64,000 nt of DNA from Opisthorchis felineus (taxonomy: Eukaryota; Platyhelminthes; Trematoda; Opisthorchiida; Opisthorchiidae): positions 683,759 to 747,758 of the forward strand of contig SJOL01006485.1 in assembly GCA_004794785.1 (NCBI GenBank), in the 5' to 3' direction. Below, in pieces: positions 48,321 to 60,394 of this stretch. The notes beneath the pieces were generated by a model. That model did no database searches, was not told the DNA's origin, and was given only the letters and a program-made list of their open reading frames with translations. A program made the translations under genes and the position numbers. Positions within the stretch are counted from its first letter, which is position 1. Each line of letters begins with the position of its first letter.

Positions 48321-51300
48321 GTGTACAATTTAGCTTTCAAGGAGAACCTAAGGTGGACGGGAAATCGAGAACTATGGCTACCCGAATATGATAATTCATT
48401 TCTTAAATTTCCCGGTGGGTACTATATTTCAAGTAACTCATAGATGAGGTGAACTTGTAATTCCCCACATGGCTGGAAACAATGCAGTCCTCTCGACTTG
48501 AGGCAGCCGAACAATTTGAGTTAGCCTGATTGTTCAATGATTGTTCAATGGCAGAAAAGTGTCCGACCTAGTCGAATACGTTTGACGTGAAAGTGAATTC
48601 TGGTTTGGGCCTACATGTGTTTTCTTATGCTGGTGTCAAATTCTACACAAAGCAGAGAAAGTTGGATATCAATGTACACTACCATCTGCTGATACGGAGC
48701 TCTTAAGAAGTTGGGTCGAATGTTTGTGCGCAATTGTTGCATGCACTGACTACTGCCAAGTCGGCTGTACTTGACTTTCTGAGTTGATCTTATCGAGCCG
48801 TCTACCGCATATGTTTCTGCTAAATCTGATTATTCCAGTTAGTTACATCGCGTATCGTGCTCTTAGAAACCGCGAAATGATTCACTCAAGCAGAACAGAA
48901 GCCGGATTATCGCACCAACTGGTACAGTATGTATCGCAAGGACAACGATATGGTAATTTTCCTCGAGCAGTGTTTTAGAACAGTCACCCTCACATCATAA
49001 GCCAGATCAAGAGCGGGCCAGTATTTTACCCCGTCCGAGGGAGAGTCCCTCATCCGAGGAAATGACACTTCATGAACTATATGCTTGAATCACGATGGGC
49101 AAAATATAATCGCAGGGGGAAACATTTACAATGTGTGCAGACTTGGACGACATACAACGCTTACGGCAACGGGTCAGTTTGGGAGTACCTGTTATAAAGG
49201 GCTTTCCTTTTATGTGTAACAGTGAGTCTTGATTTTCCCTGTATATTCAGACAGGGGTGATGATTACTTGTCGTTTTTTCAGTTAGAGTGGAGGTAGTCC
49301 CTGATTTGTTCGCTGATCTGCACCTTTCGATCGCAAAATTTCCATCATCAATCGAGTTGGCATCATCAGTGCGTAGATAGGGAGCGCAGTAAAACGTGGC
49401 GGTACAGTCACAACAATATAACCACCTAGCACAACCACGCCGCTCCATAACAGCTGACTGATGGTGTCATATCGATTAGTGATGAAACGTTTGTGATCAA
49501 ATCGCCCAGCTAGCAGAACAAACCAACGACCACATACCCACTTACTGTGCATAAGTTATATACCATTCAGGATGTCTAAAGCGTTGACTTCCCGAGTACG
49601 ATTATCACCCGCTGCCCAACATGCGACTGGTTAATGGCAGTCTCAGCAACGAGGTTGGTGTCATTTAGTTGAACCCCAACTCAAACTGGCCTCAACAGTA
49701 TTTCCCATATCCAGAGTACCTTGTATAGTACAACTCGTCCTTCTCGCCTTTTATATATATCATGGCTGACTGATTTGCCTTTCGAAGTGAATTATTTCAT
49801 CTCAAAAGGACGGTGAATTCATTGTAGCAAAGTGAATAGGAACTAGGTGAAAGTTTGAATGTTATACTTCGTGTATACCGCAAATCGCAACAACAGAGGT
49901 CAGTTATTGAAGTGTCCAACTTCGAATATCCTGTGGCGCTGACACAGATCACACGGTTGATCGCATTGGTCACTTCAAGACACTGATTATCACACAATAG
50001 TGAGCAGATTTGAATCGGTTATCGCCGTGATTCGTTGAGGCAACCAAAAACTAAAAGAATGACATCTTACCTGTGGAGTACGAAAAGGTATACGATTTAC
50101 CACAAAGTTCTTGTTACATGCATTCGGATCGTAATTTTATGTGTCTTGAACGGCAGTCATTTTGTGACTAACCTAGTCCGTTCGACAAAATGAAGTATGC
50201 TTAAATACTAACTGGTTTCTAATATCTATCCAGAACGGTTCATTGAGCTTCCTGATTCTGCTATATCCAAAAAATGATTGCACAGAACCTTTGTTCATTT
50301 TTTACGAGTCAATGGTCGCTGGATATTAAATACGAGTTTAAATCAGCTCGCAGACGAGTTCACATTGCTGTAGGACTGTGAATTACCAAAACTGTCTGAT
50401 GTGTATTTCTCTTGAAACATGAGCGTAGTTCACTAGGCCTTCATGCCACTCACGTAACTCGTCGGTTTGTTTTTGCAGCTGAAGAACAACTCAGTATCTA
50501 TCAGAACATATGAAATTATAGTACGTTTTTCGAGCCATAGCGAAACTGTTTCCAAGCCACGACCCTGCTTTTGTTTCGTGGTCAAAAGACTGTTGCCAAG
50601 TGGATCTGATGTCTTCGTCACGAGTACGGTTACGAAACGTGAGAGTTCTGTGAGGCAGTGAGGCACCACTGAACAAAGTTCACAAAACTATGTAGTGCAC
50701 ACAAAGGTTTGGAGTTTGATTGGTCCACATGGTCCTGGTCACATGACTTTATCTCTCACATACAGTTGTCGCTAAGTTGAACTTTGTTGCTACCTCTGGT
50801 TTGTGTGTAATCTACGCGTTTTTCATCTTGTGGCTGGGGAGATCAGGACAACACCATCGTTTTTCGACAGGCATTGTAACTGTACTAAAGCTGTGTCCAG
50901 AGTCAACGCGCATCTTGTCCTGGTGCACAGACTTCAGTTCTGCGATGATCCTGTGAGACACACTGGCTGGGGCTTAACTCAGCCATTACCGAAAGGCCGA
51001 TGAGGAGCTGTCCGACGAGAAACGTCGGGTTCCTGTACCAATAAGGCGGTCTGGAAGTAAGGTAGTGCTAATCTCTGTCCAGGACTGTGAGAACTGTAAG
51101 GCGTTTCTCATGGCGATCAGCTTCTCCATATTTATCGAGGCGGTAGTGTTGTCTTTCCCCGAAGAAGGACAGGTGAGAAAAAGCTGACCGTCCAATGGCT
51201 GACAGTGACTGCCGGAGAATTACCCGGTACGGTCTAAATACTTTAGAACTTCAAGATTCCGGTGCTGTTCAAGAGGCAGTCACTGCGCACAACAGCATTT

Positions 51301-51399
51301 AGAGCCAGTGTTTTGCCTTACTTCCTGCTTCCTCAGGCTAGGCTACCATTTCAGTGACCAGTAGTTAAGACCTTAAGGCGGATGTACCGGGGTGAAGTG
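48321..51399. other. Intergenic DNA; right end probably LINE B 5' UTR
   Basis: No accepted gene. One hydrophobic minus-strand frame at 49283-49552 is listed separately. From about 50940 the sequence leads without a clear boundary into LINE B and is probably its untranslated 5' region. Confidence 0.4.
49283..49552 (-). CDS. Hydrophobic 89-codon open frame, possible membrane-protein exon
   Basis: The frame has a long uncharged stretch (from ISQLLWSGVVVLGGYIVV through ALPIYALMMP), enough for one or two membrane helices, flanked by charged ends, and closes at a TAA. An in-frame stop lies two codons before the first ATG, and the only upstream acceptor-like AG (in 'ttatgcacag') lacks a good pyrimidine tract. 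No homologue is recognised. It could be a chance frame; codon-level conservation would be needed to accept it. Confidence 0.15.
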   Translation of the reverse strand: MHSKWVCGRWFVLLAGRFDHKRFITNRYDTISQLLWSGVVVLGGYIVVTVPPRFTALPIYALMMPTRLMMEILRSKGADQRTNQGLPPL

Positions 51400-54300
51400 C
51401 CCGAAAGAAGTCACAGGTGATACAGATTACGGCCTGAAATATGGAAACTCGTGACTCTTCTGGATAAACTGCTCTTGTTGCAAAAGAACTCGAAAGCTAC
51501 AGAACAGACCTTGTTGCACTTAGTGATGTCCTGTCAGCTGATCAAGAGAAGCTACCAGACGCTGACTCCGGTTGCACTTCCTACTGAGTGGAACGACACA
51601 AGAAAGCCGATGTGAACACGGCGTCGGTTTTGCAGTTGCAGGTCACTTAAAACAAAACAAAAAAACAATCAATGAACCAAACTACATCAACTCGAGAATG
51701 GGGAAATTCCGGTTCCGAGTCTCAACGGCAAAGCTTGACACATTTATCAGAGCCTATGCCTCCAGAATCTCAAATTCAGATAAGGAAAAGAATGAATTCT
51801 ATGGTCAGCTGTAGAATTTGATCAGATCTGTACTTCTGTCTGTGGGGCGACTCTAATGTTCGGGTTGGCAAGTACTGGGAAGATTGGAAGAAGATACTGA
51901 GTTCATTTGGAATCAGATCAATGGACAACAAAGATGGAAAGTTACGTAAGCTGTGTGCAGCGTTTGAACTTTCAATAACAAACACGTAGTTCAACGTTGG
52001 GTGAACGTAGCTTGGACGTGGACTGATGCAAGAAGAGGATGCGAACACCTAATAGGTGATATCAGTGAGCGGCACGCAGATCTCCATAATGCAGTGACCA
52101 CAAAAGTGATGCGCGGAGCTGAAGTCAATACGCATCGTTTCCTCGTACGTTCACGACACTTAGAAAGCTGTCAGTCCTTGGACCAGGAGGAATCCTATTC
52201 AACTCTGGTGTAAGAAGACTAAAGAATTAGGGATATGCACCGACATTTTGTGAAGTTTTAACGCAAAAGCTGGTGGCTGACCCAGTACCAGAGACCCGAA
52301 AGCCCGTGGGCCCGAATGTGAACACATCCAGGCATCTGCTTTCAATACAGTTGGACCGAAGGCAAAACGGAGGTTTGGTTGGTTTGATAAAAGTGACCAA
52401 TAGATCTTCACTTCGACGTCAGAGAATAATTTGACATTTTCCAAATCACGCCAAGATCTAGCAAACACAGGCCCGAGAGCAACTCAGAAGCGTCAAGGAT
52501 ATCTTCGGGAAACAAAGAAGGAACGATGAACCAGACGAAATGAGAAGCCCCAGTCATACGCGGATCACCATCACCACAACAAAAACTCTTTGCCAGATTA
52601 AAAGACGCCTGTAGATCGAAGATTCGATAACTTCAGCTGACAGAAAAACAACCCTCCAAAAAACTTGATAATTTCGACAGGATTCCAGAAACACTATGCG
52701 GCGGGCCAGGGGATGTCGGTTTGAACTATACAAAACACCTGTCTCAACATAAAGAATACCTACTTGGCTGACTTAAATTAAACCGCAGGACTGCTGAAAA
52801 CCACAAACCAACTGAAAAATGGGAGAGCAACAAGAGTGGAAGGCTGGTCCTCAGAACTCTTCAAGCTAGGAGAATCAACACTCCAGAACGGACTTCTGTA
52901 CCTGCTATAGAGAATTTGGGAGATACAAAATCCCAAGGATGCAACAACAATCCTACTGTATGGAGGAAAAGGAAGTCAACGGAATAGGAGAATCCACCGC
53001 GGAATGAGTCTCCAATGAACAGCCTCCAATGGACTAGTCAATGGTATTCTGGAAGAAAACATTCCCGAAGTGCACTTTGGGTTGGAAACTGTTGAAGTGA
53101 TTTATTTGTTAACTTCTATGGCAGGGTAATCCAACAATTGTCGTGAACAATTATGTGGACTTCCTGTGGACTTCACAAAAGCAGTCGACTCAGCTAAGAG
53201 AGAGGCACTCTGATCGTTCTACCAAAGTTTGTCTGTCCGGACATTTAACTTCCTCAAAACCCTTCATGCTGGAACTCAGCCTCGTCTGTGCACCTATGAA
53301 AACATCTACATTGAATTGGAAAGCGATACAGAATTGAAGTGAGGTTGCTCTCTTGCCCGAGTCCTGTTCAGCACTTATTTGACACCCGTCTGTGCAGAGA
53401 CGTCCTGCAGTTTCGGAGGTGATATACCCGCATAATAAAGTCCGGTTGGTTGTTTATACTTTTCGGAGCATTTCCTGGTTAAATCAAGACTGCCATTAGC
53501 GGATGATTGCGCCTTCTTTTCACACTGTGAAGCAGAATCACAGTGGTGAACTACGGCGACTGGTCAAGCGGAATCTTCTTAAATATAGAGTGCTTTCATA
53601 AAATTCTTATCTTTTATCAGCCTGCATCAGGAGCCAAGCGTGGAACCCCAAGTACACAGCTAAATAATAGCGAGACAGAATAGTGCATGGATTTCGACTT
53701 TCTTGACACTACACTGTCTACAGACCTAACACCTGGTGAAGAACCGAACACGCAAACTGCAAACGGTTGCTTTGAAAGACGAATCTGGGGTAGCCATCAC
53801 TTGCGCATAGACACCGGGATTTCAGTGTATCAGGCTTTTGTACTGCCTTCACTACTACACAACATGGAGACTAGGATGACATGCACGCTACATTTCCGGC
53901 TTCTCGACAGAATTTACGCGCACTGTCTACGGAAGATCTTCCGGATTAAATGGACCGATAGAATACAGAATACAGAAGTTCTTCGAAGAGCAAACGCTAT
54001 GGAGTTTAATGCACTCTGAGCCGAGCTCAGCTCCACTGGTTAGGCCACTTGAAACAAATGACCGAAATTCATCTCCCAAAGCATCTTGTGTATGGTCAGT
54101 TGAAGAGTGAGTCTCGAAATCGGTGCAGCCTTCAGGTAAGTTTGAAAAACTGTAACTCCCGTTTTGTGTCACGTGAAGACATGACACTCGACAGAATGGT
54201 CTGGAGAAAGGTGATCGAAATAAAGGTGAGCAGCTTTGAGAGGTGACACATCTGAATTCTTGAGAACAAGTTATCCATTTGGAAGTGGCTCGATTTCTTC

Positions 54301-54665
54301 AGTTCAGCATCGAACTTATTGGCTCGCGTAACACGCAGACACACATGCTTTGGTAGGATAGGCCTTGTGGGTGGCCAGCGTACACACCGGTCCAGCCGAT
54401 AAGCTTAACCATCTGGGACCCAGATAAGTTTGTTCCATTTTCTAATGACTATCAGCCTGACATTATAATTTCAAGGTTAACAATGGCAGGAGTGATGTAG
54501 TATCCCCATGTTACCTAGTACGACCTTGACGGTGTGTTGAAGGCGGCTTCGGGTAACAAATGCATGGTACTCTACTGAAGGCGGTGCAGTATTACGCTGA
54601 AACGCCAAGGAAATGACGAATAAAACCAGAACTTCTGGAATAAACTGGTGCCCGTTATTACGTCA
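51400..54665 (+). mobile_element. LINE B: decayed RTE-like retrotransposon, nearly full length
   Basis: The frame can be followed from METRDSSG at 51441 through TALVAKELESYRTDLVALSD (51468-51527) and the endonuclease active-site segment WGDSNVRVG (from 51843, GDFN in intact elements). It goes on to CAAFELSITNT, the late endonuclease region (about 52090-52170), the reverse transcriptase motif VDFTKAVDS (53158-53184), LADD at 53496-53507 in place of YADD, and the C-terminal block (53687-54246) with LRKIFRIKW. Stops and frameshifts interrupt every domain, so it is inactive. The 3' UTR (about 54260-54665) is shared with the copy at 37507-38345. The endonuclease style fits RTE-clade LINEs. Confidence 0.85.
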
Positions 54666-56149
54666 CCATGTTTAGAGCTACCGATTGTCGATCTTTTACC
54701 CTCAGATCTGTATCTATAAGAGCTTGAATGAAACTCTACAGTCGTCTCCGCACACTATCAGTGATCTTCGCACTAGTTTGATCCCCACTGTTCGGTAAAT
54801 CCAATTCCGATGTCAGGCTTTCATGAATCTGGTGCTATCCCAAGTGAATGTCTCTGAAAGGAATGTTCTACCAAGAAGGTTGTACAATTGTTCAGGACCA
54901 AATTCTTTGATTCACGAGAGACAGTCTACGCCCCAGCAGATCGTTCGCAAGAAGAACGAGATCTTGGGAGACCCAGAGTCTGGCCGTTATTTTTGTTGCC
55001 AGTAATGTGTATCATATAATAGTTGCTGTCATCCGAGGAAGCATCACCACCCAACCCTATGAACCGCTTCAGTGGTTTGCCAATGAATTATTCTGGTTCG
55101 ATTTACTCTGTTTTTACATTACTATTTTGTGTGCACTGTGTTTTATTACGTTAGAGTGTATTGTATTAGATCGTATTATACTATAATTGTATTGTTTTGT
55201 GCTCTGATTGATCTAACTTGTTTTTGTGTTTCTTGCGCACATATACAAATGACCCACCGTAAAATCTCGCATTAGGCCTATAACGGCTCCAGAGGTGACT
55301 CTACGAACGACTACTCTGACTACTGGCCACCACTAGCTAGCCACATGTTTGTGCCCCAGGAGCGTCTCATGAGTGGAACGGGCCACCTGACCACATTACG
55401 CGTACAATGTTCACCTTAACTGTTCACCTCTCCCCACTTAAAAGTTACTAGTCAATAATTGGGAATGTTGATTACTTTACAACTGTCCTCTTCGGTCTTA
55501 CTCCTTCAAGTTTACACCGGGTATAAGATGCCCAGTTGGATGCATATGCGACTAAGCGACAACCTCATGTTCCATTCTCTCTATCTTGCGTAGGAATCTA
55601 TTGGTATTTTTCGATGCGACAGGTCAATATGGTGACGGCTGCCAGGCGACCATAGCCTATGTATGAATAGGTATTCTTATCATCAAAGTGTAATTTCAGG
55701 ACCGGATTGCAATCGAATATAGTTTGCTCTTCTTGCTCACTCAGGATCGGCATCAGAAGACAGACCCGCAATAGTACACTCAGTTGGTTAAACAGAGTTA
55801 GCAAAAAAGAGTTTACATGAGAAAGTGAAAAGCTTGGGTGGAATAGCGAAACATAATTCGTTTGAGCAGTGGCGACAGTTGAAGTGCAATTAGCGTCCCC
55901 AAAAATCACATGATGATGTAATCAAAAGAACCTAACTGGTCACCTATTCCCGTGTTCCGACACCTTTGCCTACTGTGTACTTACAGCATTGAAGGTTAAA
56001 TCCCTGCAATGCGCCCAAGACAGTTTGTCCTACGAGGAAAATATTATGGCCTAGAGGCTTTGAAACCAAATCCGAGTAGTTGCACCTTCATATCGTATAC
56101 GCATGTGGAACCATTCTCAAAAAACAAGGAATCATCTTCTTGACATAGC
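54666..56149. other. Intergenic DNA, possible further LINE trace
   Basis: A 103-codon minus-strand frame at 55598-55909 opens with MIFGDANC, reminiscent of the LINE endonuclease GDFN segment, but the rest does not follow any family I know. It is left unassigned. Confidence 0.35.
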
Positions 56150-56690
56150 ACACTACTCACATGGTTGGTGAAAACTTCTCAACACCCCCCCAAGTTTTGT
56201 GCTCCTTGAGACTTATCAAATAGGTGTGGTCCCCGAGTTTCCACCAACCTTAGGTTCTGTTTCAGTACCAGGTTGCACGAGATTGGCACAATACGCTCAG
56301 TTGCACACTGAATCGGTACCAATAAGCGGCTAAACTGAAGCCCGGCAGTAGAATAGCATCAATTGAGTTTGCAAACGAGTGTATTTCGGGAACTGCGTAC
56401 AAATAGGGTTCAAGTAAAACACAAGATTGATCAAAACTTCCGGGCTACACCTACACGATTAGCCTCAAGAAGAGTGAAACCGCTGGTGGCTGTCGAAGAG
56501 CTTTCAGCGACACAGTAAGTGGCGTGTTCCTCTCGGAAAATACCCCGCGACATCTCGCGTATAGTACCAATTGAAGCTGCCTTTGTGCAGCACAGTCAGT
56601 CAAAGAATGCCACAGACGACAGATTCAGCTAAGATTCAATCGAGCCTCCAGTTAGTACCAAATTCGTCTGCGAATGAGTGCGTTCCGCCA
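56150..56690. repeat. Family I repeat: the most complete composite palindrome
   Basis: The order is the junction 'cacactactcacatggttgg', loop unit, linker ('ggttctgtttcagtaccagg'), forward arm, and reversed arm (to 'gagtgtatttcggg'). These are followed by the reversed linker ('gggttcaagtaaaacac'), reversed loop unit ('ggtggctgtcgaagagcttt'), reversed junction, reversed centre ('tgtgcagcacagtcag') and a second reversed arm (to about 56690). It shows all modules in one place, in both orientations. Confidence 0.75.
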
Positions 56691-57447
56691 AGCAGAGGCC
56701 CATGTTAAGGCAATTAAAGTGCCTCTTTCAAATGACAATTTTTTCCGCACAATCTGTCGACTCAGAGTCATGTAGATAGGTGAAACAGACGGGTGTAACC
56801 TCGCCTCTAATTGCGATAGGTCAGTACTCGTAGTGAGCCGTATGATCCAAAACCCTGTAGATATATTGACGATATTCTCTAAACCCTCGTTTGTTACAGA
56901 CTGAAGTCAGTGGTAGTGGTGACCTGACAATAAAGACTGCTAGTTGAGTTTACTCACTGGTTGGACTGATAAACTTTTATACAGCTGTTTTTCGAAATTT
57001 CTTGAATCTCAAAAAGCTGAAGAACAACGTTATAATTTACGGTGTATGGAGTCCAAATATAAACCTAATCTGATCGTTTTCTGGAAGTGGGGATTCTTTA
57101 TTTGGACCGGTGTTTCTGTAATCGCACCATTTTCCCCACAATTTGGCGTGCAGTTGGGTTGCCAGTTTTAGGTCATGTTCAATGCGATGAGAATCCGATT
57201 GGCGAAAAATGATAATAGAATCGTGACTCGCTTCCTCCTCTCTTGGAGTGCAAATAGGTCACAGGGTGTGATATTTAGCCACGAAAATCCGCAGGTTACG
57301 GTTCAAAGATACAATGAAAACCAACCTCAATGTTGCGCCATTCAATCGGGAGTTAACTAACTATCTCACCGGTGGCAAACGTTTCAGTTAACGAAATTGT
57401 TTATTACCTATAGATGGCTCGCAGAATATGAAGGGACACTCTCTAGA
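56691..57447. other. Intergenic DNA, no gene recognised
   Basis: The 75-codon frame at 56944-57171 has no recognised domain. Confidence 0.45.
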
Positions 57448-57610
57448 TATAACACATTATTCATAAAGTCGCTAAGGACTCTTCGACAGTCCATGACCGC
57501 TTTTTCCGTTCTTAGGGCTCAGTATTACCAACGAGAGATTTGGTTAGATTCAGTCGAGCCTCCCATTAAAACCATTTCAGCATACAAATGAGAGTGTTTG
57601 GCGAAGTGAA
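57448..57610. repeat. Family I repeat: partial loop unit joined to a reversed arm
   Basis: 'acacattattcataaagtcg' and 'ggactcttcgacagtccatg' are the left side of a loop unit. It breaks off at 'ggctcagtatta' and joins directly to a reversed arm ('cgagagatttggttagattc' to 'gagagtgtttggcgaa'). An internal deletion has removed the right loop end and the centre. Confidence 0.7.
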
Positions 57611-59221
57611 ACCCTGAGTGGGTAAATAGGTGGTGGTTTTTATAAGTTTAGGCTTTCACCAGGCTGTATAGGTAGCTTTCTCATTCAGCATTAAACGGAC
57701 CACAGCTGGGACTACTTGCAGAATATAGCATCTTATATTGAAGTTGTGTTTCAAGACATGGACGAAATTTTGCCATACCTTTCTTATTTTAAGCCTCAAT
57801 TTTCATAAGAAATCTCGATAACACGCCGGAGATGACTGTCTCAACAGAAGTCTAAGGGGAATTAGACAGTGAGGAGTCTTTCTTATGCAATACCTTCTAG
57901 ATTTAACGATGAGAACTGAATACATTATGGGCTAACTTAAAGTCAGGAGTCTTCTTTAGACGACTATTGAGGTAATTTAGCACTTGATCTAGTCATCGTA
58001 CGGTAAATATCAGGATTTCATGACATCCACATATGATCGGTTTCGTGAACAATCGGAAAAGCGAGTGTGTTGCGAAGGGCTCGATTACTAATCGCCTGCA
58101 ATTCCGTGGTTCCTTTCAGTAAGCCACCAATAGCTCCTGACTTACTGGTCCAGTTTAATCCTCACGAATGAGTACAGTCCTACAGCAAGTACCTGTGTTA
58201 GGCTTTCTGATATTTTGTACGTATCATCAGGATGAGGACCTGATCAGGCCAGACTCGACCAATCGGTTGCTGCCTGCCGGAGGCTTCTTGCTCATAGAAA
58301 GCAGCAGTCTGTGAGTAACTCTTCCAGTGACACTAGAATGTATATAACACAGTGTTTGCAATCCTCATATGATATTTGCACTTCCTGAAAATCGGTAGTA
58401 GATGAGGCATTCGAATGCTCTGTTCTGTTGTGTTAATTACTACCGGAAGACTAAGTGTTATTGAAACCGACGTCCTTTTCCACCTAGAAATCCTTGGACC
58501 TTCCAGGTTAAACAGTAAGCTAAGCATACTCTTGTGCTGTTGACGGTTTCGTGGACGACAATAGAGAACTTTCGGTATGGCCTCTGTGGTGTGGCTTTCT
58601 ATTGGTCATTCATTCTGATACCGACTGCTGGAACTCTCTAGGCGTGCCCCGTTTTCAAGTACACCTGTAGGTTTCCGTGGGAGACATTATTGCGGTTCAT
58701 CCTTCAGCCGTCTTCGTCACTGCCAAGACTGTCAACTTAGAGCTTAGAATAAACTAATGCCACTGTCCAGACGGTTGTCATCAGATAACAGTTTCAACAC
58801 CGCCGTATCACCTAGGTGGATTATCACTACCAATTAGGCGATACAACTTGCTAATGGAGTTAACAAAGCTTCGTCATGGAAACTATATGACCTTGGGGAC
58901 GTGAATTTCATTCAATTGGTTCGGAATGGCACCATCACCTGCTTTGTCTGATCGACCATTTAGGCTCCCAAGCGGCCGCAGTGGAGTGCGTTTGTGAGAT
59001 ACGGCCTCAACTCCGCCACTGCTCTAAATATCACATGGGCTTTGGTTTACTTGGCAATAAAGCTGTGGTATGCACTACTTTCATGTTGCATGCCACACTA
59101 GACTGTAGCTACTGCAGCCATACACGCATAGTCAGTCATGCTCGCTACTGGCGTACTTACTAGGGACCATGTGGCAGCAGTTGATGTTTGGGGTTAGAGA
59201 GTGAATCGAATCAGAATCACC
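57611..59221. other. Intergenic DNA, no gene recognised
   Basis: No domain, repeat or RNA feature recognised. Confidence 0.45.
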
Positions 59222-59490
59222 TCAGCAACAACCAGTTGTCAAAGATGCTTTCAAAGCCCTGATGACTTTTGGATATAAAGCAAACTCTCTCAAATGCGGA
59301 CCTTTAGGATCGAAGAAAATTGTTTGATTCCCCAAGTATCCTGTCGTCGGAAGTACCAAGATTTCTGTGCCCCTGTGAACCCACCAAGGTAGGTCTTCTT
59401 TTCCCACACTGACTCTTGCTTTTTCCAACTGGATTTTGATTACCGCCGTGAGTTCCATCACATCCTCATAAAAAACATCCAAGTAAAACT
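59222..59490 (-). CDS. Exon-like open frame behind a good splice acceptor
   Basis: Read on the minus strand, 'ctcttttgttgcag' (ending at 59491) is a good 3' splice site. The exon would begin at 59490 with two bases completing a codon, then run 88 codons without a stop to TGA at 59222-59224. The frame is rich in mixed hydrophobic and charged residues (for example YEDVMELTAVIKIQLEKARV) and looks protein-like, but I recognise no family. No matching upstream exon was found. It could be the last exon of a gene whose other exons lie beyond my recognition, or chance. Confidence 0.3.
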
Positions 59491-59634
59491 CTGCAACAAA
59501 AGAGTTTTAGTGCTTCCAGTTTTCTTGCCCTGTGAATGCAGCATCTTCTTGTTACAAGAAGGTTCCATCTGAAGATTTTAAACACTAAGATCTTCCACAA
59601 TATGACTTCGACTTTCTCCCAACTATTCCGGCAG

Positions 59635-59843
59635 GAAATATATTGTATGGACCGAATGGCACTCACTCAAAGCCAGCCACCGTACGAGCAGTTGAAAGTT
59701 CTATCCGTAACTTCAACTTATTCCACTTGCTGGCTACATCGAAATGGACCGAGTTATACCATTCCACCATGGAACAATCAATCAATCTATGGATAAACAC
59801 AGATTACATCTTTAGTTCAGTCTGTTTCACGGCAATGGGTTGA
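59635..59843 (+). CDS. Exon-like open frame on the + strand
   Basis: 'ctttctcccaactattccgg' then 'cag' (ending 59634) is a pyrimidine-rich splice acceptor. In phase 2 the following 69 codons (from NILYGPNGTHSKP) stay open to a TGA at 59841-59843. No homologue is recognised and no donor-linked upstream exon is identified, although CAAG|GTAGGT at 59388 is a strong donor-like site 250 bp upstream on the same strand. The opposite strand has its own exon-like frame nearby, so at most one of the two is likely real. Confidence 0.22.
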
Positions 59844-60394
59844 TGGTAGCAGCCACTTAAAATCAGAGGTTTTGCATCCCAGCAAAGTGGGATAAATAAA
59901 GAAAAAATGCAGATGAACAGCTTGTCAGCTGTTTTAAGATATAAGCTTAAAACCAAGGGAATAGAGACTCAAGTGTCCTGTAAAAGATCGTTGGTGTATT
60001 AAGTTCCCCATCTAAAATCTGGGAGAGATCTGTTGTTGACCTAGCTAACTTGTATACGAATATAAGCAATCTTTTGTGACCAAACAGCTATCGCCGGATA
60101 TTGATCGTGACTATTTCCAGAGCTGGCATATAACCCTATGGTGGATAGAAAAGGAAATCTTATTGGTATTATTCAATTCTAGCTTCATGTTGCGCCTTAC
60201 TCCTCAGTAAGTAATATCTAGAGGCGAGAAACAGTCATGGTGTCCGCTGTCTTTCAACTAAAATACGGTTTACGGGGAAGCGGTCACAGTAAATTAAATG
60301 CTCAACAGTCAAGCAAAAAATAACAATCAACTATCGAGGTAACCATCATATATATAGTAGGTGTCTGCGGGGTTTGTAAAATTCGCGTTCAGAT
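59844..60394. other. Intergenic DNA, no gene recognised
   Basis: Nothing recognisable. Confidence 0.5.

Noticed and set aside
55598..55909. Minus-strand frame opening MIFGDANC, possible LINE endonuclease
   Set aside because: Only the first few residues match; the following segment lacks the expected endonuclease motifs, so it is noted but not called.
7670..57610. Family I as a CRISPR-like array or simple satellite
   Set aside because: Copies are dispersed over 50 kb, in both orientations, with no regular spacer; only one head-to-tail pair (31377-31765) is seen.
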